From assembly GCF_047462415.1 (NCBI RefSeq), contig NZ_JANSJE010000018.1, positions 1 to 64,000 of the forward strand: a DNA stretch of 64,000 nucleotides, in the 5' to 3' direction. Below the pieces are notes generated by a model that did not search any database, was not told the DNA's origin, and worked only from the letters and a program-made list of their open reading frames with translations. Below, in pieces: positions 33,307-41,737 of the stretch. Origin of the DNA: Thermostichus sp047462415. Its GTDB lineage: Bacteria; Cyanobacteriota; Cyanobacteriia; Thermostichales; Thermostichaceae. Each line of letters starts with the position of its first letter. Positions within the stretch are counted from its first letter, which is position 1. A program made the translations under genes and the position numbers.

Positions 33307-34842
33307 ATGTCCACTCTCCCCAGCAGCAGTGAAGCCGCCCAACGGGCCGCCCGTCTCGAGAAAGCCCGCCACCTGCAGGAGCAAGGGATCCTGCCCTATG
33401 CCTATTCTTTCCCGGTTACCCACCTGGCCGCCGAGTTGCAGGCCCAATTTGCCGATCTCGAGCCCGGCGCCGAGCGGGAGGATGTGCAGGTGGCCGTGGC
33501 CGGACGGATCCGGGCGCGGCGGGTCATGGGCAAACTGGCCTTTTTTACCCTTCAGGATCGCTCCGGCACCATCCAGCTCTACCTAGAAAAGCAACGGCTG
33601 ACGGAGCACATGGGAGAGCTGGCTTTCAAGAACCTGGACAAGCTCCTCGACGTGGGCGACTGGCTGGGAGCCAAGGGCTGTCTCAAGCGCACCGAAAAAG
33701 GCGAGTTGTCGGTGCGGGTGGACGAGTACCAGGTGCTGACCAAGGCGCTGCTGCCCCTGCCCGACAAGTGGCACGGCCTACGGGATGTGGAGAAACGCTA
33801 CCGCCAGCGCTACGTCGATCTCATCGTCAACCCCGAGGTGAAGCAAACCTTGCTCGACCGGGCCAAGATCGTCCGCTCCCTGCGGCAGACCCTGGAGGAG
33901 CAGGGCTTTGTGGAGATCGAGACGCCGGTGTTGCAGGTGATCCCCGGCGGGGCGGAGGCGCGGCCTTTCATCACCCACCACAACGCCCTGGATCTGGATC
34001 TCTACCTGCGCATCGCCACCGAGCTACACCTGAAGCGGCTGGTGGTGGGCGGGATCGAGCGGGTGTACGAAATTGGGCGGGTCTTTCGCAACGAAGGCAT
34101 CTCCACCCGCCACAACCCGGAGTTCACCTCGCTAGAGGCCTATCAAGCCTTTGCCGACTACCACACCATGATGGAGCTGACCGAAACCCTGGTCTGCAAC
34201 GCCGCCCTGGCGGTACGGGGATCCCTGCAAATTACTTACCAAGGGGAAGCCATCGACCTCACCCCACCCTGGCGGCGGGTGACGATACAGGAGTTGGTGG
34301 AAGAGGCCACCGGCATCTTCATCGACGTGGAAAAGGGATCCACCGCCGAGCTCTTGCCCGCCCTGGCCGAGCAGGGGATCCCCGATCTCTCCCCCCAGGA
34401 CTCCCCTGGCAAGCTGCTGGTCAAAGCCTTCGAGCACTGCTGCGAAAGCCGTCTGCGCCAGCCGACTTTTGTTCTGGACTATCCCCTGGAGGTATGTCCG
34501 CTCACCAAGCCCCACCGCAGCAAGCCGGGGTTGGCGGAGCGCTTTGAGCTGTTTATCGTCGGGCGAGAGACGGCCAACGCCTACTCGGAGCTGACCGACC
34601 CGGTAGACCAACGGCAGCGGCTGGAGGCCCAGGCGGCCCTGAAGGCAGCCGGAGACGAAGAGGCCCACTTTCTCGACGAGGACTTCCTCACCGCCCTGGA
34701 GTACGGCCTTCCTCCCACCGGTGGCCTGGGCATCGGCATCGACCGTCTGGCGATGCTGCTGTGCGACGCCCCTAGCATCCGTGATGTCATAGCCTTCCCG
34801 CTGCTGCGACCGGGGACAGGAGAAGGTGCGGAGGAGGCTTGA
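33307..34842 (+). CDS. lysS: Lysyl-tRNA synthetase (class II)
   Basis: LysS charges tRNA-Lys. The 511-residue protein has an N-terminal OB-fold anticodon domain (VAVAGRIRARRVMGKLAFF, then TLQDRSGTIQLYLEK). The class II catalytic core follows: motif 1 region FVEIETPVLQVIPGGAEARP, motif 2 RVFRNEGISTRHNPEFT, and motif 3 GLGIGIDRLAMLL near the C-terminus. ATG 33307 is the natural start, with MSTLPSSSEAAQRAARLEK leading to the first helix. It converges on the kinase/TPR gene, with only 8 bp between the stop codons. Confidence 0.96.
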   Translation: MSTLPSSSEAAQRAARLEKARHLQEQGILPYAYSFPVTHLAAELQAQFADLEPGAEREDVQVAVAGRIRARRVMGKLAFFTLQDRSGTIQLYLEKQRLTEHMGELAFKNLDKLLDVGDWLGAKGCLKRTEKGELSVRVDEYQVLTKALLPLPDKWHGLRDVEKRYRQRYVDLIVNPEVKQTLLDRAKIVRSLRQTLEEQGFVEIETPVLQVIPGGAEARPFITHHNALDLDLYLRIATELHLKRLVVGGIERVYEIGRVFRNEGISTRHNPEFTSLEAYQAFADYHTMMELTETLVCNAALAVRGSLQITYQGEAIDLTPPWRRVTIQELVEEATGIFIDVEKGSTAELLPALAEQGIPDLSPQDSPGKLLVKAFEHCCESRLRQPTFVLDYPLEVCPLTKPHRSKPGLAERFELFIVGRETANAYSELTDPVDQRQRLEAQAALKAAGDEEAHFLDEDFLTALEYGLPPTGGLGIGIDRLAMLLCDAPSIRDVIAFPLLRPGTGEGAEEA

Positions 34843-34850
34843 GTGGATCC

Positions 34851-37800
34851 CTAGAAAGGGAGACTGGCCTCTTCCAAAAGCCGACCTTGGTACTCCTGGA
34901 TCTGGAGGGCAGCCTGGAAATCCTGGCAGGCCCCCTGCCAATCCCCAGAGGCAGCCCGGGCCAGGGCGCGGTTGTAGTGAGCGTTGAGGTGGCAGGGGTC
35001 GATCTCGATGGCTTGGGTGTAGTCGCGGATGGCCGCCGAGAAATCCCCCTGTTGGGCGCAAGCCCAGCCGCGGTTGTTCAAGACCCAGACGCGCTCTTGG
35101 GGATCCAGCTCCAGTTGCAGCAGTTGAGTGTAGTCTGCCAGAGCTTTGTCCGTCTGCCCTGCGCGATCCCACAAGAGAGCTCGGCAGAGCAAAGCAGTGC
35201 GCTCCTGTGGGTTCAAGGCCAGGGCCTGCGTGTAGTCGGCAATGGCCAGCTCAGGGCGATTGGCCTGCCGATGCAGATCCCCCCGTTGACGGTAGGTCAG
35301 GGCCGCATCGGCCACTCCCCAGTCCCGGTTGAGACCCAGGGCTTGGTCGAGATCCGCCAACGCCCCCTGTTTGTCTCCCAAAGCCAGATGCACCCTTGCC
35401 CGCAGGGCAAATCCTTGAGAAGACTGCGGCTGCTGCTGGATCAGCGCCGTGAAATCCGCCAGCGCCCCGGCCAGATCCCCCCTCTCTTGGTGACACAAGC
35501 CCCGGTACAGCAGGGCGGCCGTGACCAGCGCTTCCGGAGCCCCGGGGCCGGCCAGCTCCAAGGCCCGATCCAAATCGGCCACCGCCCCCTCCAAGTTGTG
35601 GCGCAGGCGGCGAACCTGGGCCCGCTGCAGGTGGGCTTCCAGAGAGAGCTTCTGTTCCCCCTCTTGGGCCTTTTCCTGGATGAGCTGGTCAAAGTCGGAT
35701 TCGGCCTGCGCAGGGTGCCCCAGCTCCTTCAAGAGGGAGCCGCGGGCCAGGCGGGCCATCCCGTGGTGGGGATCCCTTTGCAGCAGGCGGTCGAGATCGG
35801 ACAGGGCCGCTTCCTTCTGGCCCAACTGCAGCAGAGTTTGTCCCCGCTGCCACAGCGCTTCCCTATGGTCGGGATCCTGCTGCAAAACCCGGCTGAGATC
35901 CTGAATGGCAGAAGCCAAGTTGCCCATCTGCCGATGGGCCATGCCCCGTCCTAACCAAGCCGTCCAGTCTTGGGGATCCTGCCGCAACACCTCATCGTAG
36001 TCGGCAATTGCTTCCTGCCACCGGCCCAATTGCCGATGGAGCTCGGCTCGCTCTTGGCGCAGATCCCGCCGCTGCGGCTGCAGGCGCACCGCCTCGTTCA
36101 ACTGCTCTAGGGCCGCCTGCAGATCCCCCGTCTGAGCGTGCACCCGCGCCAGATCTCGGCGAATGTCCGCTTCGGCCACGGTTGCCCCCAGCGCCAAAGC
36201 CTGGTGGTAGTCTTGGATGGCCCCCGGCCCATCTCCCAGGGCAGCCCGCACCTGGCCACGATGGAAATAAGCCAAGCCTGATTGAGGATCTCCTTGCAGA
36301 GCTTGGTCGAAATCGGCCAGCGCCCCCTGCCAGTCCCCCAGCCGCTGTCGCACCATGCCGCGGCCCAGATGGGCATTCACCAAGAGCTCCGACCCGCGCG
36401 GGATCCCAGGCCGGGCCGCCCATTGCAACACCTGCGAGAAGTCCTCACAGGCTGCCGACCAATCTTCCCGCTCCGCATGGAGTTGGCCGCGGTTGAAGTA
36501 GAGCTGGGGGTTTTGCGGATCCCGCTCCAGAGCAGCCGTGTAATCCTGTAGGGCCGCCAGCAGATCCCCCAGCAGCCGATGAACCCGCCCGCGGCTGCTG
36601 TAGGCACCGGCATCTTGGGGATCCAAAGCGATGGCCTGGCTCAAGTCCGCCAGAGCCGCGGCGACGTTGCCCAAATCGAGCTGGGCAATGCCCCGATTGA
36701 GGTAGGCTTTGGCCATCTGGGGATCCAGCTCCAGGGCACGGTTGAAGTCTGCCAGGGCGCCGCCGGGATCCCCCAGCCCCTGACGGGCCAAGCCCCGGCA
36801 GAGATAGGCCCGCGACAGCTTGGGATCCAGGCCGAGAGCCTGTTCACAATCGGCCAGCGCCGGCTCCAGAGCGTTGTTGCTCAGGTGGGCCATGGCCCGC
36901 TGCAAGTAGAGATCTGCTTGGGCAGCCGCCTCTGTCCCAGAAAGTTCGCCCGTTTCCGCAGCCCGCAGCGCTATGGCCTGAGAAAAATCTTCAACAGCCC
37001 CCTGGGGATCCCCCAACACTTGTCGGGCCAGGCCCCGCCGGTAATAGGCTTTGCCCTGGCCAGGATCCAACTGCAACGCTTGGGTGTAGTCCTCGACAGC
37101 CCCCTGCAGATCCAGCAACTGGGCCCGCGCCACCCCCCGGTTGAAATAAGCCTCTCCATCCTGTGGATCCCGTTTGATCACCTCGGAAAAATCTGCTGCT
37201 GCCCCCTGTGCATCTCCCAGATGGCCGCGCACCACGCCGCGGTTGAAATAGGCCCGCACATCCTCTGGGTTGAGCTCAATGGCCCGCGAATAATCCTCAA
37301 TGGCCTGCTGCTGCTGATTCAGTTGCCGGTAAGCATTGCCGCGGTTGTAGTAGGCCACCGCCCATTGCGGGTTGAGGCGGAGAGCCTGTGTATAGTCGGC
37401 AACAGCCCCCTCGTAGTCCTCCAGCCGGTAGCGGGCGATGCCCCGGTTGAAATAGGCGCGGGCATCCCCTGCCAATTGAATAACTTGGGTGTAGTCTGCG
37501 ATAGCCCCTGCCAAGTCTCCACTTTTGTAGCGGGCGCTGCCCCGCTGGCTGTAGGCGCGGCTGTTGCGGGGATCCAATTGAATGGCCAGGGTATAGTCGG
37601 CAATTGCCCCCTGGAAATCCCCTTGGCGGGCTTTCTCCTGTCCACGGGTCAAGAGGCGCGCTGCCAGAACTTGATCCACCGCCAGAACAGCTTCGTCAGG
37701 ACTGGGCAGCAGGGGCCGCAGCGCCTCCAGCACCTCAGCCGCCGACTGAAAGCGCTCTTGCCAGCGGGGACAGATCATGCGATCCAAAATCTCCGCCAGC

Positions 37801-38537
37801 TCCTCGCTGACCTGAACCAGATCCCGCCAGATAAGCTGGCCGGTGCGGGGATCATCCCGGATCTTCTGAGGGGGACGACCGGTGAGGGCTTGGATAGCCA
37901 GAACTCCCACGGCGTAAAGGTCGCTGCAGGGCTGGGGCTTGCCGTTGAGCTGTTCCGGCGCTATGTAGCCCACCGAGCCGATCACCGTCGCCAACTGGGT
38001 CTGGCCGGGGGCAGGGCTGACCAGCCGTCCCACCTCTTTCACCGCCCCAAAGTCGATCAACACCAACTTGCCATCAGCATCGCGGCGCATCAGGTTGGCC
38101 GGCTTGATATCCCGATGGATGATCTGGTGGGCATGCACATGGCGCAGGATCTCCAAAATATCCCGCAACAGTTGCAAAACCTCGGCCTCGCCCAGCGGCT
38201 TGCCCGGGATCAGCTCCTGGCTGAGATCATGGCCGGCAACAAACTCTTGCACCAAGTAAAAATCCTGATCCTGCTCGAAGTGGGCCAGCAGGCGGGGCAC
38301 TTGGTCGAAGTGATTGAGCTGGTTGAGAACCTTGGCTTCCCGCTCAAAAAGCTTGCGAGCCGTGGCCAGCGTGTAGGGATCCGTAGAGAGGGGGCGAAGG
38401 CGCTTGACGACGCAGGGGCTATCGAAGGTGTCTTGATCCACCGCCTTGTAGGTCACACCAAATCCCCCTTCCCCGAGGGGATGGAGAATGCGGTAGCGCC
38501 CCCTGAGCACAGTTCCCGCCCTGATTTTGTCTTCCAT
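34851..38537 (-). CDS. Serine/threonine protein kinase with about 26 tetratricopeptide repeats
   Basis: This giant protein has about 1228 residues. The N-terminal Hanks kinase has LGEGGFGVTYKAVD, catalytic Lys in CVVKRLRP, HRDIKPANLM, LIDFGAVKEVG and GYIAPEQLNGKPQPCSDLYA. From about residue 290 to the end I count about 26 TPR motifs of roughly 34 residues (for example FNRGIARYRLEDYEGAVADY), with short irregular inserts after repeats 7, 12 and 19. No membrane segment is seen, so it is likely a soluble scaffold-kinase. ATG 38537 (MEDKIRAGTVLRGRY) is preferred to the longer frame from 38552. Confidence 0.9.
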   Translation of the reverse strand: MEDKIRAGTVLRGRYRILHPLGEGGFGVTYKAVDQDTFDSPCVVKRLRPLSTDPYTLATARKLFEREAKVLNQLNHFDQVPRLLAHFEQDQDFYLVQEFVAGHDLSQELIPGKPLGEAEVLQLLRDILEILRHVHAHQIIHRDIKPANLMRRDADGKLVLIDFGAVKEVGRLVSPAPGQTQLATVIGSVGYIAPEQLNGKPQPCSDLYAVGVLAIQALTGRPPQKIRDDPRTGQLIWRDLVQVSEELAEILDRMICPRWQERFQSAAEVLEALRPLLPSPDEAVLAVDQVLAARLLTRGQEKARQGDFQGAIADYTLAIQLDPRNSRAYSQRGSARYKSGDLAGAIADYTQVIQLAGDARAYFNRGIARYRLEDYEGAVADYTQALRLNPQWAVAYYNRGNAYRQLNQQQQAIEDYSRAIELNPEDVRAYFNRGVVRGHLGDAQGAAADFSEVIKRDPQDGEAYFNRGVARAQLLDLQGAVEDYTQALQLDPGQGKAYYRRGLARQVLGDPQGAVEDFSQAIALRAAETGELSGTEAAAQADLYLQRAMAHLSNNALEPALADCEQALGLDPKLSRAYLCRGLARQGLGDPGGALADFNRALELDPQMAKAYLNRGIAQLDLGNVAAALADLSQAIALDPQDAGAYSSRGRVHRLLGDLLAALQDYTAALERDPQNPQLYFNRGQLHAEREDWSAACEDFSQVLQWAARPGIPRGSELLVNAHLGRGMVRQRLGDWQGALADFDQALQGDPQSGLAYFHRGQVRAALGDGPGAIQDYHQALALGATVAEADIRRDLARVHAQTGDLQAALEQLNEAVRLQPQRRDLRQERAELHRQLGRWQEAIADYDEVLRQDPQDWTAWLGRGMAHRQMGNLASAIQDLSRVLQQDPDHREALWQRGQTLLQLGQKEAALSDLDRLLQRDPHHGMARLARGSLLKELGHPAQAESDFDQLIQEKAQEGEQKLSLEAHLQRAQVRRLRHNLEGAVADLDRALELAGPGAPEALVTAALLYRGLCHQERGDLAGALADFTALIQQQPQSSQGFALRARVHLALGDKQGALADLDQALGLNRDWGVADAALTYRQRGDLHRQANRPELAIADYTQALALNPQERTALLCRALLWDRAGQTDKALADYTQLLQLELDPQERVWVLNNRGWACAQQGDFSAAIRDYTQAIEIDPCHLNAHYNRALARAASGDWQGACQDFQAALQIQEYQGRLLEEASLPF

Positions 38538-38653
38538 AGCCAAGCCGGTCACCTGAGCAGCGCAGCCTTTTGCTGTTTTGCAGGCTGGCTCGATTCTGCC
38601 ACAGGCTGGCCCCCTTGAGCGGAGAGCCCCTGGCTCGGCGGTTGGCGGGTGTC

Positions 38654-40261
38654 TTAGTCTGGCTGGAGAGAAACCGCGATCTGGCCTCGCCGTTCTTCAA
38701 AATCGCCGACCAACAGTCTCACCTCGATCTGCCATTCCCCCGCCAGGGCCAGGGGCACATTCTCCACCCCAAATTGGCCGGGCCCAGCCGGCGCCACAGT
38801 GCGGCGTAAAGGGGGGATCCCCTGTTCCGGCAGAGAGAACCCAAGGGTCAGCTCCTGGGCCGGGATCCCTTTCACTTCAACCCGAATTTCATTCTCCCCA
38901 AGACGACAGGGCAGAATCCTCAGGTGCAAGTTGCCTTCCGGCCAGCTCAATTTCTCCTGGCAGGACGAGACTACCCCAGGGCCAGGGGGAGCCTGGGCCA
39001 CGAGGAAGCTGGTCAAGGCCAGCACCAGAACGAGCCCCACCAGCTCTAGGCGGACGATCCGGCGCAGGGATCGAGCCGCCGCCCAGACCCCCGACCGCAG
39101 CGCCGGCAGCAGCCGCAACTTGTTGTGGGCGGCCAACCCTAGGATCATCAGCACCAGCAGCAGCTTGGCCCAGAGGTACTGACCGTAGGGATGATCCCAG
39201 TCCCAGCCGCGGTGGATCCCCCCCATTCCCACCCCTGCCAGCACCAGCCCCGGCACGGCCCAGGTGGCCACGTCGGAAAACCGCTGGATGAGGCCTACTG
39301 CGGGGGGAGTCAACTCAAAGACTCCGTCCCGCTGGCGCGAATGGCTTAGCAGGCGCTCCAGCCCCCACAACCCCCCCAACCAAAAAGCCGAGCCGGCCAG
39401 GTGCAGCCCCAAGAGGGCCATTGTTGCTACTGGATACTTGCTGGTGAGGGCATGGCCGATGGGCAAAAACGAGCCAATCACCGCCATCGACCCCAATCCG
39501 CTGGCCCAGCCAGGGCCGCCCTCGCAGGCCCAGATCAGGATCCCCAGCCCCACGAGCCGTAGCCCTGTGCCCCATCCGTAGGGAGAGGCCAGCACGCTCA
39601 GCAGCTCCGACCCGGCAAAGTGGGGGTAGAGCTGGGCCAGGTGCAAACTCAAAGCCACCAGCGTCAAGCTGAGGGTGAGCCAGGCAGCCGCAAAAGCCCA
39701 GGCCTCGGCGGAGAGCTCTATCTCACCTGCAGCGCCCGACCGCCCCCGCACCAGCCGCCACCAGCCCAGCACGCCCACCACAAACAGGCTGCCCAGGTAG
39801 ATCCCCCAGCGCACTCCCACCAGCGGCCAATAGAAGGGATCCCCCGCTTGGGCTGCCCTTGGCGCTGGCAACAGCCCCGGATCCGCCGTCCCCACCTGAA
39901 AGGCAAACGAACCACTCACCGGATGAGAATCGGCAGAGATGGCCCGCCAACTGACGATGTAAACCCCTTCCGGGATCTCCGCCGGCAAATCCCCCTGCGG
40001 TGCGTTGCCCGTGCCGACCAAGTTTTCCAGGGGCAGCACCTGGCCGTTGCCGTCCAGAACCTGGAGCTGCGTGAGCTGCACAGGTTCATTGAAGACCAGC
40101 CGCACCTGCGCCGGCGCTTCCTGCAGCATCGCTCCATCTTCGGGAAAGGTGGAGAGCAAGCTGGCATGGGCAAAAACGGGCTGGATCCCGCCCACCCACA
40201 GCAGGGTGCCCAGGAGACCAACCCGAATCCAGAAGAGGATCCCCTTTTGCAAAAAAGACAT
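38654..40261 (-). CDS. CopC-CopD fusion copper transport protein
   Basis: After a signal peptide (MSFLQKGILFWIRVGLLGTL ... VFA) the mature protein begins HASLLSTFPEDGA, so His would be the first residue, as in the CopC copper site. SADSHPVSGSFAFQVG supplies the second conserved His. The CopC domain spans about residues 32-130. A CopD domain with about eight membrane helices follows (for example VGVRWGIYLGSLFVVGVLGW and GLHLAGSAFWLGGLWGLERL), then a C-terminal beta-rich region. Such fusions (YcnJ-like) are linked to copper uptake. A short palindromic repeat is embedded in frame at 39320-39345. It is the last gene of the petJ unit. Confidence 0.88.
   Translation of the reverse strand: MSFLQKGILFWIRVGLLGTLLWVGGIQPVFAHASLLSTFPEDGAMLQEAPAQVRLVFNEPVQLTQLQVLDGNGQVLPLENLVGTGNAPQGDLPAEIPEGVYIVSWRAISADSHPVSGSFAFQVGTADPGLLPAPRAAQAGDPFYWPLVGVRWGIYLGSLFVVGVLGWWRLVRGRSGAAGEIELSAEAWAFAAAWLTLSLTLVALSLHLAQLYPHFAGSELLSVLASPYGWGTGLRLVGLGILIWACEGGPGWASGLGSMAVIGSFLPIGHALTSKYPVATMALLGLHLAGSAFWLGGLWGLERLLSHSRQRDGVFELTPPAVGLIQRFSDVATWAVPGLVLAGVGMGGIHRGWDWDHPYGQYLWAKLLLVLMILGLAAHNKLRLLPALRSGVWAAARSLRRIVRLELVGLVLVLALTSFLVAQAPPGPGVVSSCQEKLSWPEGNLHLRILPCRLGENEIRVEVKGIPAQELTLGFSLPEQGIPPLRRTVAPAGPGQFGVENVPLALAGEWQIEVRLLVGDFEERRGQIAVSLQPD
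39320..39345. repeat. Short palindromic repeat embedded in the copCD coding sequence
   Basis: GACTCCGTCCCGCTGGCGCG, continuing AATGGC, is read on the minus strand as SRQRDGVF in a loop between membrane helices. Relatives are at 19956, 26063 and 29291. Confidence 0.5.
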
Positions 40262-40280
40262 GATTCCAGCGGCAACCCGG

Positions 40281-40850
40281 CTAGCGAGCGCCATGGCCGT
40301 GGCCGTGGGTCTCTCCTTTGTCCGTCAGCTTCAGCAGCGGCGCCGGCTCTGGCAGGTTTTTGGGATCCTCCCCCGGCTGCGCCACCTGGATCCAGCGGTA
40401 CATGCCTTGTTCACACTCCTGGATGACCGGGATGGGGATAGTCTCGCCGGGGCGATCCGGCAGCCTGAGGCTGAGGCTGAACTCATCCATGAACTCATCC
40501 GGCAGGGATCCGCCGCTCCAGATCACCTCGGCCACTGTTTCGGTGATCATCTTCCCGTGGGACTCGTAGGGCTTATCCAGCGGCTTTTTCACCGTCTCAA
40601 TTTTCCAGAGGGGGTGCACCATCGGCTTCACCGAGGTGGCCCCTTCCGGGATCTGCACCCGCAGGCGAATGGTCGGGGAGCCATCGCAGCCATGGGGCAC
40701 GCGGAAGGTGAGCTTGGCAACGCTGCCCGCCGGGGCCTCTTTGGGATGGACGGTCACATGGGCCCAAGCAGAAGAAAGGGGCACAACGCTCATTCCCAGG
40801 GCCAGCAGAGATTTCTTGGCCAAGGCCAGGTAACTGTGCCAACTGAACAT
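40281..40850 (-). CDS. YcnI-like copper-binding protein (DUF1775)
   Basis: This 189-residue protein has a signal peptide ending AWA, giving a mature N-terminus HVTVHPKEAPAG. The DUF1775/YcnI family binds Cu(II) through this N-terminal His. The domain continues with KLTFRVPHGCDGSPTIRLRV, VQIPEGATSVKP and DEFSLSLRLPDRPGETIPIP. The C-terminus is His-rich (GETHGHGHG), which could add metal binding; unlike some members there is no clear C-terminal anchor. It lies 62 nt after the pentad-repeat gene and 19 nt before copCD on the same strand, as expected for a periplasmic chaperone feeding a CopD-type importer. Confidence 0.88.
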   Translation of the reverse strand: MFSWHSYLALAKKSLLALGMSVVPLSSAWAHVTVHPKEAPAGSVAKLTFRVPHGCDGSPTIRLRVQIPEGATSVKPMVHPLWKIETVKKPLDKPYESHGKMITETVAEVIWSGGSLPDEFMDEFSLSLRLPDRPGETIPIPVIQECEQGMYRWIQVAQPGEDPKNLPEPAPLLKLTDKGETHGHGHGAR

Positions 40851-40912
40851 TGTAAATACTCCTTAACAACGCTAGGTGGAAAGAGAACCGGTCAGGATCC
40901 GGCCAACAAAAC

Positions 40913-41245
40913 CTAAGGATGGTGATGGGATCCGTGGGATTCGGTCACGCTCATGCTGTGCTGACCCCAACTGGAAAGGCCCATGGACACCAGGCCGGCG
41001 CTGGCCAAGCCCATCGACACCAGCCCAAAGGAGAGGGCGCCCATGGCCACAAGGCCAATCGAGAGAATGCCGTGGGTCACCACGCCAATGGCCACCACTC
41101 CATGGGCGGAGATGCCGACGGCCACCAGCCCATGGGCCCCTATGCCAACTGACAGGAGCCGGCGGCGGGATCCCTGTGCTCCACAGCTCTGCTCCTGCGG
41201 CATCTGAGGTGCCAGGGTCAGATCTTGAGTCCTCTCCTGGGCCAT
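40913..41245 (-). CDS. Pentad-repeat His/Met protein in the petJ-copper operon (undescribed)
   Basis: This 110-residue protein has a polar N-terminus (1-30, with one Cys at 21 and RRR at 27-29). It then has tandem pentads of the form xxxG(L/I/V) from residue 31 to about 100. Grouped by ten: LSVGIGAHGL, VAVGISAHGV, VAIGVVTHGI, LSIGLVAMGA, LSFGLVSMGL, ASAGLVSMGL, SSWGQHSMSV. Position 8 of each decad is His38, His48, His58, then Met68, Met78, Met88, Met98. The tail ESHGSHHHP adds more His. His and Met are the usual copper ligands. It could be a membrane protein or a small beta-solenoid. The ATG overlaps the petJ stop (TAATG). I recognise no named family. Confidence 0.75.
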   Translation of the reverse strand: MAQERTQDLTLAPQMPQEQSCGAQGSRRRLLSVGIGAHGLVAVGISAHGVVAIGVVTHGILSIGLVAMGALSFGLVSMGLASAGLVSMGLSSWGQHSMSVTESHGSHHHP

Positions 41246-41592
41246 TAGCCTTTGCTCCAGTTGTGCTCAGCCCGGTCTAGAACGTAGGCGGCCACGGCTT
41301 CGATTTCTTCTGGCTTGAGCAGCTTGCCAAAAGCGGGCATGGCCCCTTTGCCGTTGCGCACCTGGGCCTGGATGAGCTCAGGGGTATCCACGTGGTACTC
41401 ATGAAGAGCCGCCAGAGAGAGGTTTTTCGCTGCCACCAAACTGTTGCGCCCGTTCAAGTGACAGCCCACACACTTGGCTTGAAAGACCTTGGCTCCCAAA
41501 GCCAAATCCGGCTCCGCAGAAGCCACTTGTGGGCCCCAAAAGACAGCAGCACCGACCAGCAAAAGCAGCAAGAAGAGTTTGACGATCCGCAT
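41245..41592 (-). CDS. petJ: Cytochrome c6
   Basis: Cytochrome c6 carries electrons from cytochrome b6f to photosystem I in the thylakoid lumen and replaces plastocyanin when copper is low. The 115-residue precursor has a signal peptide (MRIVKLFLLLLLVGAAVF ... ASA). Heme attachment is CVGCH at 41-45, the axial Met is 85 in GKGAMPAFG, and the C-terminal helix EEIEAVAAYVLDRAEHNW is typical. ATG 41592 is chosen because GAGAGGAAA lies directly upstream and the signal peptide starts there. The stop overlaps the next gene's ATG, heading an operon with copper genes. Confidence 0.93.
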   Translation of the reverse strand: MRIVKLFLLLLLVGAAVFWGPQVASAEPDLALGAKVFQAKCVGCHLNGRNSLVAAKNLSLAALHEYHVDTPELIQAQVRNGKGAMPAFGKLLKPEEIEAVAAYVLDRAEHNWSKG

Positions 41593-41653
41593 TTTCCTCT
41601 CAACAATCTGCAAAAGACCGTTCATAGAAAAATCCAGCTTTTGAAGCCAGACC

Positions 41654-41682
41654 ATTATCTCCGGCAGGTCAGGTCAGGTCAA
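41654..41682 (-). promoter_or_regulatory. petJ operon promoter with tandem CAGGT repeats in the spacer
   Basis: On the minus strand TTGACC (41682-41677), a 17-nt spacer and GATAAT (41659-41654) form a good sigma70-type promoter, with a start near 41646 and a leader of about 54 nt to petJ. The plus strand across the spacer and -35 reads CAGGTCAGGTCAGGTCA, three tandem 5-bp repeats that could be an operator. Confidence 0.6.
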
Positions 41683-41737
41683 AAGACAGCCTGTCAAGTC
41701 CCCCGCAGGTACCATGGGGTGTAGGATCCCCAAGGCC

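Noticed and set aside
34132..35172. 346-codon open frame on the minus strand bridging lysS and the kinase gene
   Set aside because: It covers the ends of two well-supported genes in other frames and has biased Gly/Arg/Pro composition.
36579..38618. 679-codon open frame on the plus strand
   Set aside because: It is the complement of the TPR kinase; its apparent periodicity only mirrors the TPR repeats.
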